Below are positions 55,890 to 63,871 of a stretch of 64,000 bases of DNA, piece by piece. Positions within the stretch are counted from its first letter, which is position 1, and each line of letters opens with the position of its first letter. A model generated the notes under the pieces. It was given only the letters and a program-made list of their open reading frames with translations. It ran no database searches and was not told the origin of the DNA. A program made the translations under genes and the position numbers. The stretch comes from Planctomycetota bacterium (GTDB lineage: Bacteria; Planctomycetota; PLA2; JAEUHO01): the NCBI GenBank assembly GCA_020851795.1, contig JADZCA010000062.1, positions 17,967 through 81,966 of the forward strand. Reading direction: 5' to 3'.

Positions 55890-57392
55890 ATGGCCCCCGG
55901 CTCGCCCAAGTCCGACAAGCCCTACCGACGCGCCCCCTCGGGCGTGCGCGGCGACCGCACCGGCCACAAGGGGCCGCGACAGAAGCGTGCCCGCGCCGAG
56001 AAGCCCGACGCGATCGCGCGCGACCCCGCCGCGCGGCCGCCCGTCGTGGCGATCGTGGGCCGGCCCAACGTCGGCAAGTCCACGCTGCTCAACGCGTTCG
56101 CCCGCAGCCTCGTCTCGATCGTCGAGCCGACGCCGGGCGTGACGCGCGACCGCGTCAGCGTCCTCGTCACGCTCGCCGACCGCTCGGTCGAGCTGGTGGA
56201 CACCGGCGGCATCGGGATCGTGGACCGCCAGGGCCTCGCGCCGTTCGTCGAGAAGCAGGTGGACGAGGCGGTCGCGCGCGCCGACGTCGTGCTCTTCGTC
56301 GTGGACGCGCGCGACGGCGTGATGCCGCTCGACCGCGCCGTCGCCGACCGGCTGCGGCCCTGCAAGGTGCCGGTGCTCCTCGTCGCGAACAAGGCCGAGA
56401 CCGAGCGCGTCGGGTGGGCCGTCGGCGAGATGCACGCGCTCGGCTACGGCGAGCCGCTCAAGGTGTCCGCCAAGGAGGGCCACGGCCTCGACCGGCTCGA
56501 GGCCGAGCTCGGCGCGCGCCTGCCCGCCGGGCCGACCACGCCGCGCCGGATGCCCGAGCCCGCGCTGCAGCTGGCCGTCGTGGGCCGCGTCAACGCCGGG
56601 AAGTCGTCGCTGGTCAACGCGCTCGTGCACGAGGAGCGCATGATCGTCTCGGAGGTGCCGGGCACGACGCGCGACAGCGTCGACGTCCGCTTCGAGCGTG
56701 ACGGCGAGGCGTTCGTCGTCATCGACACCGCGGGCATGCGCAAGGAGCGCGTGGTGCAGAACTCGCTCGAGTTCTACGCCAAGCGCCGCTCCGAGCGCGC
56801 GCTGCGCCGCGCCGACGTCACGGCGCTCGTCATCGACGCCACCGCCGACCTCTCGCGCATGGACCGCGAGATCGCGGGCCTCGCCGTCGCGGAGCTGCGG
56901 CCGCTGGTGCTCGTCGTGAACAAGTGGGACCTCGCGCCCGAGGACCTCTCGACCGAGACCTACGTCAAGTACCTCAACAAGACGATGCCGGGCCTCGACC
57001 ACGTCCCCGTGGTCTTCACGTCGGCCAAGACCGGGCGCAACGTCTGGAAGGTCGTCGAGGTCGCGCGCTCGCTGCTGCGCCAGTCGCGCACGCGCGTCCC
57101 GACCGCGAAGCTCAACAAGGTGCTCGAGACCGGCTACGCGATGCGCAAGCCCAAGCAGCGCCACGGGCGCGTGGGCAAGGTGTACTACGGCACGCAGGTG
57201 GACGTCTCGCCGCCCACGGTGGTCGTCTTCGTCGACGACCCGGCGCTGTTCGACGACGCGTACCGCCGCTACCTCGTCAACCGCCTGCGCGCGGGGCTCC
57301 CGTTCCCCGAGGTGCCGCTGCGGATCGAGTTCCGCGCGCGCATGCGCTCGCCGTCGAAGAACCTCCTCGGCCCCAAGCCCGAGGACCGGTAG
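55890..57392 (+). CDS. der: ribosome-associated GTPase Der (EngA)
   Basis: 500 residues. A 50-residue basic N-terminus precedes two tandem GTPase domains. Domain 1 has GRPNVGKSTL, VDTGGIG and ANKAE (in place of NKxD). Domain 2 has GRVNAGKSSLVNAL, IDTAGMRKE and NKWD. The KH-like C-terminal domain includes KPKQRHGRVGKVYYGTQV. Needed for 50S ribosome maturation. The Lys/Arg-rich N-terminal extension is longer than usual. Its stop codon begins a terminator-like hairpin. Confidence 0.96.
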   Translation: MAPGSPKSDKPYRRAPSGVRGDRTGHKGPRQKRARAEKPDAIARDPAARPPVVAIVGRPNVGKSTLLNAFARSLVSIVEPTPGVTRDRVSVLVTLADRSVELVDTGGIGIVDRQGLAPFVEKQVDEAVARADVVLFVVDARDGVMPLDRAVADRLRPCKVPVLLVANKAETERVGWAVGEMHALGYGEPLKVSAKEGHGLDRLEAELGARLPAGPTTPRRMPEPALQLAVVGRVNAGKSSLVNALVHEERMIVSEVPGTTRDSVDVRFERDGEAFVVIDTAGMRKERVVQNSLEFYAKRRSERALRRADVTALVIDATADLSRMDREIAGLAVAELRPLVLVVNKWDLAPEDLSTETYVKYLNKTMPGLDHVPVVFTSAKTGRNVWKVVEVARSLLRQSRTRVPTAKLNKVLETGYAMRKPKQRHGRVGKVYYGTQVDVSPPTVVVFVDDPALFDDAYRRYLVNRLRAGLPFPEVPLRIEFRARMRSPSKNLLGPKPEDR

Positions 57393-57447
57393 GAGCCCGC
57401 GTCGGCGGCGGGCTGCCGGGAGGCGCGCCCCCGCGACGGGCTCCTAC
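57389..57447 (+). terminator. terminator-like hairpin at the der stop codon
   Basis: Perfect 11-bp inverted repeat GTAGGAGCCCG / CGGGCTCCTAC with a 37-base loop. The stem begins at the TAG stop, the same arrangement as at 41737-41791. Confidence 0.5.
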
Positions 57448-57448
57448 C

Positions 57449-57520
57449 GAGAGCCGACGAGGTCGGGGCGGCGTCTTCGGCCCGGGCGTGGCGCAGGGCC
57501 CGTCGGCGATTCGACGTGCG
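57449..57520 (+). repeat. truncated copy of the 235-bp AGCCCG element
   Basis: GAGCCGACGAGGTCGGGGCG... CCCGGGCGTGGCGC... GTCGGCGATTCGA matches the left third of the 61140 element. The rest is absent. Confidence 0.6.
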
Positions 57521-57653
57521 CTCCGACGGGAGCCTCGCGCGCCGCGTCCCGTCGGGCGCGCCCGCGCTCGCGCACCCGCCCCTGCGCGTCGGGACGGAGC
57601 GCGCTCGACGGCAGCCGGCGGGGCGGTGGTCGCGGGCCGCGGCGGTGCCGTGG

Positions 57654-57659
57654 TAGGTT
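57654..57659 (+). promoter_or_regulatory. -10 box TAGGTT for the binding-protein gene
   Basis: A leadered promoter: the ATG is 26 bases downstream with GGAGG at 57675-57679 between. Confidence 0.5.
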
Positions 57660-57685
57660 CCGGCGCGTCCCCCCGGAGGCCCCCG

Positions 57686-59266
57686 ATGCCGCGCCGCGCC
57701 GCGCTCGCGCTCGTCCTGTCGGTGCTCGGCGTGCTGCCCGCGTGCGGCGACCGGGCGGCGGACCGCTCGACGGCGGGGAAGACGACCTTCGTCTACGCGC
57801 GCGGCAAGGAAGGCCAGACGCTCGACCCGGCGGCGGCCACCGACGGCGAGTCGGCCCTCGTGCTCACCAACGTCTACGACACGCTCGTCCAGTTCCGCTA
57901 CGGCGGGACCGAGGTCGAGCCCGCGCTCGCGACGTCGTGGGCGCTCGCCGACGACCGCCGCTCGATGACGTTCACCCTGCGCGAGGGCGTCCTCTTCCAC
58001 GACGGCACGCCGTGCGACGCCGCGGCGGTCGCGGTCAGCTTCGAGCGCCAGCGCGACCTCGCGCACCCGTTCCACTTCGAGCAGGGCGAGCGCTACCCGT
58101 ACTGGGGCGACATGTTCGGCTTCGTGGCGAAGACGAGCGCCGTGGACGCGAAGACCGTCCGCTTCGACTTCGCCGAGCCGCCGCCGCCGTTCTTCCTCTC
58201 GCTGCTCGCGATGTTCTCCGCCTCGGTGGTCTCGCCCGCGCAGCTGGCCAAGGGCCGCCCGGCGGTGCTCGCCCACCCCGTGGGCACCGGCGCGTTCCGT
58301 TGGGCCGGGCGCGAGTCGGAGGAGATCACGCTCGAGGCCAACCCGACGTGGTGGGGGGGCAAGCCCGCGATCGACCGCCTCGTCATCGTCGTGGTGCCCG
58401 ACCCCAAGAACGCCTACCAGCGCCTCGAGAGCGGGCAGGTGGACGGGATCGACGCGCTGGCGGCGCGCGACGTCGCGCGCGCGCGCGGCAACCCCGACGT
58501 GACGCTCCACCAGGTCGAGGCGGGCCTGTCGGTCTGCTACCTCGCGATGAACAACCGCCGGCCACCGTTCGACGACGTGCGCGTGCGGCGCGCGGTCGCG
58601 CTCGCGGTGGACAAGCCGCGCCTCGTGCGCACCGCCTACGAGGGGCTCGCGACGCCGATCTCGACGCTGGTCCCGGCCGGGATCGACGGCCACGTCGCGA
58701 TCCCCGACCGGACGCGCGACGTCGCCGCCGCGCGGCGGCTGCTCGAGGAGGCGAAGGCGGTGGGCCGCAGCGTCACCCTGCGCTACATGGGCAACCCCCG
58801 CCCGTACGCCCCGGACCCCGGCGCGCTCGCGGCGCAGCTGCGCGACGACCTGCGCGACGCGGGGCTCGAGGTGGAGCTGCGCAAGGACGAGTGGGCGTCC
58901 CACCTGCGCGCCCTGCAGAACGGCGACCACGAGCTCGGCCTGCTCGGGTGGACGCCCGACGTCGCCGACGCCGACAACTACCTCTACGTGCTCCTCTCGA
59001 AGGACGCGGCGGTGCCGCCGGCCAACAACGTCTCGTTCTGGACCTCCGACCCGTTCTCCGCGCTCGTCTCCAAGGCCCGCACCACCTTCGACGCGGCCGA
59101 GCGGCGCGCGCTCTACGCGCAGGCCCAGCAGCTCGCCTTCGACGAGGCCCCGCTCGTGCCGCTCGTCGCGATGCCCCGCACCGCCGCGACGCGCGCCACG
59201 GTGAAGGGCTTCCGGCTCGACCCCGTGTCGTCGCCGCGCTTCGCGTGGACCTCCGTCGGGCGCTGA
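57686..59266 (+). CDS. ABC transporter substrate-binding lipoprotein, SBP family 5 (peptide/nickel type)
   Basis: 526 residues. The lipoprotein signal ends LPAC (Cys20). The family 5 fold shows DPAAATDGESALVLTNVYDTLVQF, LATSWALADDRRSMTFTLREGVLFHDG, HPVGTGAFRW and LAMNNRRPPFDDVRVRRAVALAVDK. Captures oligopeptides or similar solutes. GGAGG lies six bases before the ATG. The two permease genes follow closely. No ATPase genes are in the window. Confidence 0.93.
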   Translation: MPRRAALALVLSVLGVLPACGDRAADRSTAGKTTFVYARGKEGQTLDPAAATDGESALVLTNVYDTLVQFRYGGTEVEPALATSWALADDRRSMTFTLREGVLFHDGTPCDAAAVAVSFERQRDLAHPFHFEQGERYPYWGDMFGFVAKTSAVDAKTVRFDFAEPPPPFFLSLLAMFSASVVSPAQLAKGRPAVLAHPVGTGAFRWAGRESEEITLEANPTWWGGKPAIDRLVIVVVPDPKNAYQRLESGQVDGIDALAARDVARARGNPDVTLHQVEAGLSVCYLAMNNRRPPFDDVRVRRAVALAVDKPRLVRTAYEGLATPISTLVPAGIDGHVAIPDRTRDVAAARRLLEEAKAVGRSVTLRYMGNPRPYAPDPGALAAQLRDDLRDAGLEVELRKDEWASHLRALQNGDHELGLLGWTPDVADADNYLYVLLSKDAAVPPANNVSFWTSDPFSALVSKARTTFDAAERRALYAQAQQLAFDEAPLVPLVAMPRTAATRATVKGFRLDPVSSPRFAWTSVGR

Positions 59267-59276
59267 CGCCGCCGCC

Positions 59277-60293
59277 GTGCTCGCCTTCGTCGCACGTCGC
59301 CTGCTCGTCGCGGTCCCGCTGCTCCTCGTCGTCTCGTTCGTCTGCTTCGCGCTCACGTCGCTGCTCCCCGACCCGAGCGTCGCCCGCCTCGGCCAGCACG
59401 CGACCAAGGCCAACATCGAGGCGTTCCGCCGCAGCAAGGGCCTCGACGACCCGTTCCTCGCGCGCTACGGGCGCTTCCTCGCGGGGGCCGCCACGCTCGA
59501 GTTCGGCGAGGACATCGTCCGAGACGACGGCCGCACGATCGGCGCGGGCATCCGCGAGCGCTTCCCCGCCACGTTCGAGCTGGCGCTCGTGGCGATGGTC
59601 GTCGCGGTCGTGGTCGGGCTCGCGGCCGGCTCGCTCGGCGCGGCGTTCCCGCGGCGGGTCGCCGACGCGTTCGCGCAGGTCGTCGCGGTCGTCGGGTCGT
59701 CGGTGCCGGTGTTCTGGCTGGGCTTCATGGCGTCGCTGCTCTTCGCCGTGCACCTGCGCTGGCTGCCCCACCCCGACTGGTCGCTGCGGACCGTCGCGCC
59801 CGGCGCGGCCTACGCGACGCGCTTCTTCCTCCTCGAGTCGGTGGCCCGCGGCGACCTCGCCGCCGTCGGGCGCGCGCTCTCGCACCTCGCGCTCCCCGGG
59901 CTCGTGCTCTCGACGATCCCGCTCGCCGTCGTCACGCGCATGACGCGGTCGTCGATGCTCGAGGAGCTGGGGCGCGACTACGTCCGCACCGCCCGCGCCA
60001 AGGGCGTGCGCGAGCTCGGCGTCGTGTCGCGCCACGCGATGAAGAACGCGCTCATGCCGATCGTCACGGTGACCGGGCTGCAGACCGGCGCGCTGCTCGG
60101 CGGGGCCGTGCTGACCGAGTCCGTCTTCGCCTGGCCGGGGCTCGGGCGCTACGTCGCCGAGGGCGTCCGCTCGGGCAACGGCCCGCTCGTCGTCGCGGGC
60201 GTGTTCACGTTCGCGGCGACCTTCGTCGTCGTCAACCTCGTCGTGGACGTCGTCTACCACGCGGTGGACCCGCGGCTGCGGAGGGCGTCGTGA
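59277..60293 (+). CDS. ABC transporter permease, DppB-like
   Basis: 338 residues with six transmembrane helices. MLAFVARRLLVAVPLLLVVSFVCF is the usual N-terminus, and the EAA-like loop ELGRDYVRTARAKGVRELGVVSRHAMKNALMPIV contacts the ATPase. GTG start 10 bases after the binding-protein stop. It overlaps the next permease gene by four bases. Confidence 0.95.
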   Translation: MLAFVARRLLVAVPLLLVVSFVCFALTSLLPDPSVARLGQHATKANIEAFRRSKGLDDPFLARYGRFLAGAATLEFGEDIVRDDGRTIGAGIRERFPATFELALVAMVVAVVVGLAAGSLGAAFPRRVADAFAQVVAVVGSSVPVFWLGFMASLLFAVHLRWLPHPDWSLRTVAPGAAYATRFFLLESVARGDLAAVGRALSHLALPGLVLSTIPLAVVTRMTRSSMLEELGRDYVRTARAKGVRELGVVSRHAMKNALMPIVTVTGLQTGALLGGAVLTESVFAWPGLGRYVAEGVRSGNGPLVVAGVFTFAATFVVVNLVVDVVYHAVDPRLRRAS

Positions 60294-61141
60294 ACGCGCC
60301 GCGCGCCGTCCGCCGCCTCCTGCGCGACCCGCTCGCCTGGATCGGCGGGACGCTCGTGCTCGCCGTCGTCGCGATGGCGCTGCTCGCGCCGGTGCTCGCG
60401 CCGCACGCGCCCGACCGCCGGGTCTCGCTGCCGGGCGCGCACGACCCCGTCGCGCCCGACGCGCGCCACCCGCTCGGGACCGACGGGAACGGCTTCGACG
60501 TCCTCAGCCGCGTGCTCTACGGGGCGCGGGCGAGCCTCGTGACCGGCCTCTTCGCGGTCGTGCTCGCGATGCTCGTGGGCGTGCCGCTCGGCGCGGCCGC
60601 CGGCTGGGCGGGGGGCGTCTGGGACGGCCTGCTCATGCGGCTCACCGACGTCCTGCTCTCCTTCCCGAGCGTGCTGCTCGCGCTGGTGATCGCGGCGGCG
60701 GTGGGCCGCGGCTCGCTGTGGACGCTCGTGCTGGCGGTCGGCATCGTGCAGGTCCCGCTGTTCCTGCGCCAGGTGCGCGCGTCGGTGATGACCGCGAAGC
60801 AGGAGGACTGGGTGGTGGCCTGCCGCGCCACGGGGCTCTCGCCCGTCCGCACGCTGCTGCGCCACGTGCTGCCCAACTGCCTCGCGCCGATCCTCGTGCT
60901 CGCCACGCTCGGCGTCGGCAGCGCGATCCTCTCCGCCGCGGGCCTGTCCTGGCTCGGGCTGGGCCCGCCGGCGACCGAGCCGGAGTGGGGCCGCATGCTC
61001 GAGGAGGGGGCGAAGTACATGCGCGAGCAGGAGCAGTGGGTGCTCGTGCCACCGGGGCTGGCGATCTCGGCGACCGTGCTCGGCTTCAACCTGCTCGGCG
61101 ACGCGCTGCGGGCCGCCCTCGACCCGCGGCTCGCGCGCTAG
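60290..61141 (+). CDS. ABC transporter permease, DppC-like
   Basis: 283 residues. N-terminal LLRDPLAWIGGTLVLAVVAMALLAPVLAPHAP and HPLGTDGNGFDVLSRVLYGAR are typical of DppC. The EAA loop region is KQEDWVVACRATGLSPVRTLLRHVLPNC. Five to six transmembrane helices. GTG start overlapping the first permease by four bases. Its TAG stop is the start of a 235-bp repeat element, so ATPase genes would have to lie elsewhere. Confidence 0.95.
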   Translation: MNAPRAVRRLLRDPLAWIGGTLVLAVVAMALLAPVLAPHAPDRRVSLPGAHDPVAPDARHPLGTDGNGFDVLSRVLYGARASLVTGLFAVVLAMLVGVPLGAAAGWAGGVWDGLLMRLTDVLLSFPSVLLALVIAAAVGRGSLWTLVLAVGIVQVPLFLRQVRASVMTAKQEDWVVACRATGLSPVRTLLRHVLPNCLAPILVLATLGVGSAILSAAGLSWLGLGPPATEPEWGRMLEEGAKYMREQEQWVLVPPGLAISATVLGFNLLGDALRAALDPRLAR

Positions 61142-61374
61142 CCCGCCGAATTCACGAGCCGACGAGGTCGGGGCGGCGTCTTGCGCCCGGGCGTGGCGCG
61201 GGGCCCGTCGGCGATTCGATGCGCGTCGCCACGCGTCGTCCGCTCCTCGGCGTGGTGCCAGAACACGCTGTCGTCGCGTCCGACGCGCGCCCGGGCGCAA
61301 TCCGCGCGCCCCGACCGGGGCCTGACGTGCGGCCGCCGCGCCACGGGCCTCGTCCTTCGTGGATTCGGCGGGCT
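61140..61374 (+). repeat. 235-bp inverted-end element (AGCCCG family), copy after the permease
   Basis: Left end AGCCCGCCGAATTCACGA, right end the inverse of AGCCCGCCGAATCCACGA (17 of 18 match). Exactly the same length as the 41501 copy and highly similar inside. The left end is part of the TAG stop of the permease gene. It fills most of the 403-base gap before the lipoprotein gene. Confidence 0.82.
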
Positions 61375-61375
61375 C

Positions 61376-61440
61376 GCCCGCCGGATCCACGCGCCGACGA
61401 GGTCGGGGCGGCGGCTTGCGCCCGGGCGTGACGTGGGGTC
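61376..61440 (+). repeat. truncated second copy of the AGCCCG element
   Basis: Immediately after the full element. GCCCGCCGGATCCACGCGCC, ACGAGGTCGGGGCGGCGGCT and CCCGGGCGTGACGTGGGG match the left end of the full copy, then similarity stops. The tail of the gap (61441-61544) has nothing recognisable. Confidence 0.6.
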
Positions 61441-61544
61441 CGGGGGCCCGCCGCGCGGGGGGCTCGACTTCCCCGCGGCCGCCGCGACCATGACGGTCGC
61501 GTGACCGCCGCCGACGACGGTCGCGGTCCACGCCCGGAGCCCCG

Positions 61545-62087
61545 ATGCGCGCCCCCCTCGCCGTCCTCGCCCTCGCTGCCGTCCTCCTCCCCGTCGCCGG
61601 CTGCGCCAGCTCGCGCGACCGCGCGGGCAAGCCGACCAAGGGCTTCTACGCGCCCGACTCGGCGATGCTGTGGGAGGTCACGCGCCGCGAGATGAAGCGC
61701 GCCGGGTTCACGCCCGACCTCGACGCGAGCACGACCGACCAGATGCTCGTCTCGCGCTGGGACTCGCACCTCTACCCGTTCTCGAACAAGGGCTACCGCG
61801 AGCAGGCCACGATCACGCTCGTCCCCGACCCCGACAAGACGGGCTGGTGGACCGCCGAGGCCAACGTCACGCGCGAGTGGAACACCGAGGTGCGCGAGCC
61901 GCTCAACCCGGCCAAGGCCAAGTGGGAGCGCCCGGAGCGCGTGGCCGACAAGGAGACGCGCATCGTCGCCGCGATCGAGTCGTTCTTCCTCGGCCGCGAC
62001 GTCTCCGACCGCTTCCGCGCCGACTACGACGTGCCCTCGGACGCGCCCGCCGTCCCGCCCACGCGGGACCCGAGCAAGACGAGGTAG
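61545..62087 (+). CDS. lipoprotein of unknown function
   Basis: 180 residues. The lipoprotein signal ends VAGC. The body has a YAPDSAMLWEVTRREMKRAGF helix and beta-rich REQATITLVPDPDKTGWWTAEANV. No family is recognised. Its 3' end overlaps the convergent methyltransferase gene by 64 bases, so either the stop of one or the annotation of the other is constrained. Probably an outer-membrane or periplasmic lipoprotein. Confidence 0.7.
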   Translation: MRAPLAVLALAAVLLPVAGCASSRDRAGKPTKGFYAPDSAMLWEVTRREMKRAGFTPDLDASTTDQMLVSRWDSHLYPFSNKGYREQATITLVPDPDKTGWWTAEANVTREWNTEVREPLNPAKAKWERPERVADKETRIVAAIESFFLGRDVSDRFRADYDVPSDAPAVPPTRDPSKTR

Positions 62088-63217
62088 CGGTCGTCGGGGC
62101 CGCGCGTCACCACGACGGTGCCGCGCGGGCCGCGACGCACGCCGATCCGCCGGCGCCAGGTCGCGGCGGGGTCCTCGACGCCGCGCTCGAGCACCTCGAC
62201 GTCGCCGAGGCCCCGGGCGTCGAGCGCGGCGCGCACCGCGCGCGGGTCGGCGGGGAGCACCGCGTCCACGCGCAGCGCGCGCTCCGCCCACGGCGCCGGC
62301 GCGGCGGCGAGCCCGTAGGCGATGCGCGGGTGCATCGGGCTCGCGCCCGCGGCTTCGAAGGCCTCGCCGACGAGGCCCGCGACGACGACCGCCGGGTCGG
62401 GGTCGAGCAGCACGTCGCCGACGCGCGGGGCCCGGGGCGACGGCCAGGGCCGCCCCGTCCCCTCCACGGTCGCGCCGGAGGGGAGCCGCAGCGCGCGTCG
62501 TGCGGCGGGGATCGCGAGCGCGCCGAAGCCGACGCGGGCCTCGCGCATCGCGCCGTCGAGCGACACCCACTCGGCGCCCGGGCCGAGCGTCTCGGGCGGG
62601 GTCGCGGGCGCGACCTTGACGAGCATCCCGCGGTAGCGGGCGGCGAGCGCGGGCCACTGCGCGCGGGGCGGCTCCGCCGCGTCGGGGTCGTGCGTGCGCG
62701 TGCCGTCGGGGCGCCGGTCGGGGTCGAGGAAGGCGGCGTCGGCCTCGGGGGGCGCCGCCGCGAAGTCGGCGACGACGACGTGGATGCGATCGTCGAGGCC
62801 GACGGCGGCGACGTTGTGCGCGAGCAGCGCCGCGCGCACGGCGTCGCGCTCGACGGCCACGACCCGGCAGCCCGCGCGGGCGAGGGCGATGGAGTCGAGC
62901 CCGACCCCGGCGCCGAGGTCGGCGACGGAGGCGAAGGGGGCGAAGCGGCGCGCGCGCTCGGTCGCGACGGCTTCCGGGGTCGCCTGCTCGAGCGCCTCGC
63001 GGGTGAAGAGCAGCACGTCGGCGTCGCGCGTCTTCGCGGCGGCGTGGACGCGGAGGTCGTCTCCCGCCAGGGCGGCGCGGGCCTCGGGCGCCGTGAACCC
63101 GGCGCGCTCGAGTGCGGTGCGGCGTTCGAGCGCGGGGACGGCCCGCGAGGAGCGCGCGGCGGCCAAGGCCTCGCGGCCCCGCGGCGAGAGGAGGAAGGCG
63201 ACGTCGTCGAGCGTCAT
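62024..63217 (-). CDS. class I SAM methyltransferase with THUMP-like domain
   Basis: 397 residues. A helical N-terminal region (1-95) precedes a Rossmann methyltransferase core (about 95-240) with SVADLGAGVGLDSIALARAG (motif I), VVAVERD (motif II) and AAFLDPDRRPDG (motif IV). A C-terminal THUMP-like region follows. The family is probably an RNA or protein methyltransferase; the target is unknown. The ATG at 63217 opens MTLDDVAFLL. Only five bases upstream (minus strand) is a 17-bp perfect hairpin, and a duplicate of the first 44 codons lies 390 bases further upstream. Confidence 0.82.
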   Translation of the reverse strand: MTLDDVAFLLSPRGREALAAARSSRAVPALERRTALERAGFTAPEARAALAGDDLRVHAAAKTRDADVLLFTREALEQATPEAVATERARRFAPFASVADLGAGVGLDSIALARAGCRVVAVERDAVRAALLAHNVAAVGLDDRIHVVVADFAAAPPEADAAFLDPDRRPDGTRTHDPDAAEPPRAQWPALAARYRGMLVKVAPATPPETLGPGAEWVSLDGAMREARVGFGALAIPAARRALRLPSGATVEGTGRPWPSPRAPRVGDVLLDPDPAVVVAGLVGEAFEAAGASPMHPRIAYGLAAAPAPWAERALRVDAVLPADPRAVRAALDARGLGDVEVLERGVEDPAATWRRRIGVRRGPRGTVVVTRGPDDRYLVLLGSRVGGTAGASEGTS

Positions 63218-63474
63218 TCCTAGGGACTTTGCCCCGCCGAGGACGGCGGGGCAAAGTCCCTGTGGCGCGTCGCGCGACGCGAGCGGCCGGACCGGCGGAC
63301 GCGCCTCGCGACCCGCCCGCCGCGCACCCTGCGTGGCCGCGGGGACATCGGGGTCAGGACGGATTCCCGCCATTCGGGGACATCGGGGTCAGGACGGATT
63401 CCCGCGATTCGGGGACATCGGGGTCAGGCCCCGTCGTCCCCATGTTGCGGGGAAATCACCTGACCCCGATGTCC
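63085..63474. repeat. tandem duplication, unit 1 (390 bp)
   Basis: Contains the first 44 codons of the methyltransferase, its start-codon hairpin and a run of 36-bp GACATCGGGGTCAGGACGGA units. Duplicated immediately downstream (63475-63831) at an offset of exactly 390 bases with a handful of mismatches. Confidence 0.9.
63223..63260. promoter_or_regulatory. 17-bp perfect hairpin directly upstream of the methyltransferase start
   Basis: GGGACTTTGCCCCGCCG / CGGCGGGGCAAAGTCCC with a four-base loop, ending five bases before the ATG on the minus strand. It would mask the ribosome-binding site, or could end a transcript coming from upstream. Confidence 0.7.
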
Positions 63475-63476
63475 CG
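63344..63476. repeat. 36-bp GGGGTCAGG tandem repeats in unit 1
   Basis: Three direct units (ACATCGGGGTCAGGACGGAT, with CCCGCSATTCGGGG) at 63344, 63380 and 63416, the last grading into an inverted CACCTGACCCCGATGTCCCG. The same core as at 20934 and 36650. Confidence 0.75.
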
Positions 63477-63607
63477 GGCGCCGTGAACCCGGCGCGCTCG
63501 AGCGCGGTGCGGCGTTCGAGCGCGGGGACGGCCCGCGAGGAGCGCGCGGCGGCCAAGGCCTCGCGGCCCCGCGGCGAGAGGAGGAAGGCGACGTCGTCGA
63601 GCGTCAT
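63475..63607 (-). pseudogene. truncated duplicate of the methyltransferase 5' end
   Basis: The first 44 codons are identical in translation to the intact gene, then reading runs into GACCCCGAT repeats and ends at 63389. The Rossmann core is missing. It has the same start hairpin upstream. Probably a by-product of the tandem duplication. Confidence 0.8.
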
Positions 63608-63831
63608 TCCGAGGGACTTTGCCCCGCCGAGGACGGCGGGGCAAAGTCCCTGTGGCGCGTCGCGGGACGGGAGCGGCCGGACCGGCGGACGCGCCTCGCG
63701 ACCCGCCCACCGCGCACCCTGGGTGGCCGCGGGGACATCGGGGTCAGGACGGATTCCCGCCATTCGGGGACATCGGGGTCAGGCCCCGTCGTCCCCATGC
63801 TGCGGGGAAATCACCTGACCCCGATGTCCCG
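63475..63831. repeat. tandem duplication, unit 2
   Basis: Same as unit 1 but one 36-bp repeat unit shorter (two units instead of three). It contains the second hairpin (63613-63650). Confidence 0.85.
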
Positions 63832-63871
63832 TCTCCGAACTCCCCGTTCCTGCGCGGTGTGTCCCTCGCTC

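Noticed and set aside
57686..61141. A complete Dpp-type transporter operon
   Set aside because: Both ATPase genes are missing; the operon ends in a repeat element.
63344..63476. CRISPR array from 36-bp repeats
   Set aside because: Units are directly adjacent with no variable spacers, few in number and palindromic. They match the dispersed GACCCCGAT family.
63389..63763. A 124-codon ORF as a separate gene
   Set aside because: Only its first part matches the methyltransferase; the rest is repeat DNA. Listed as a pseudogene fragment.
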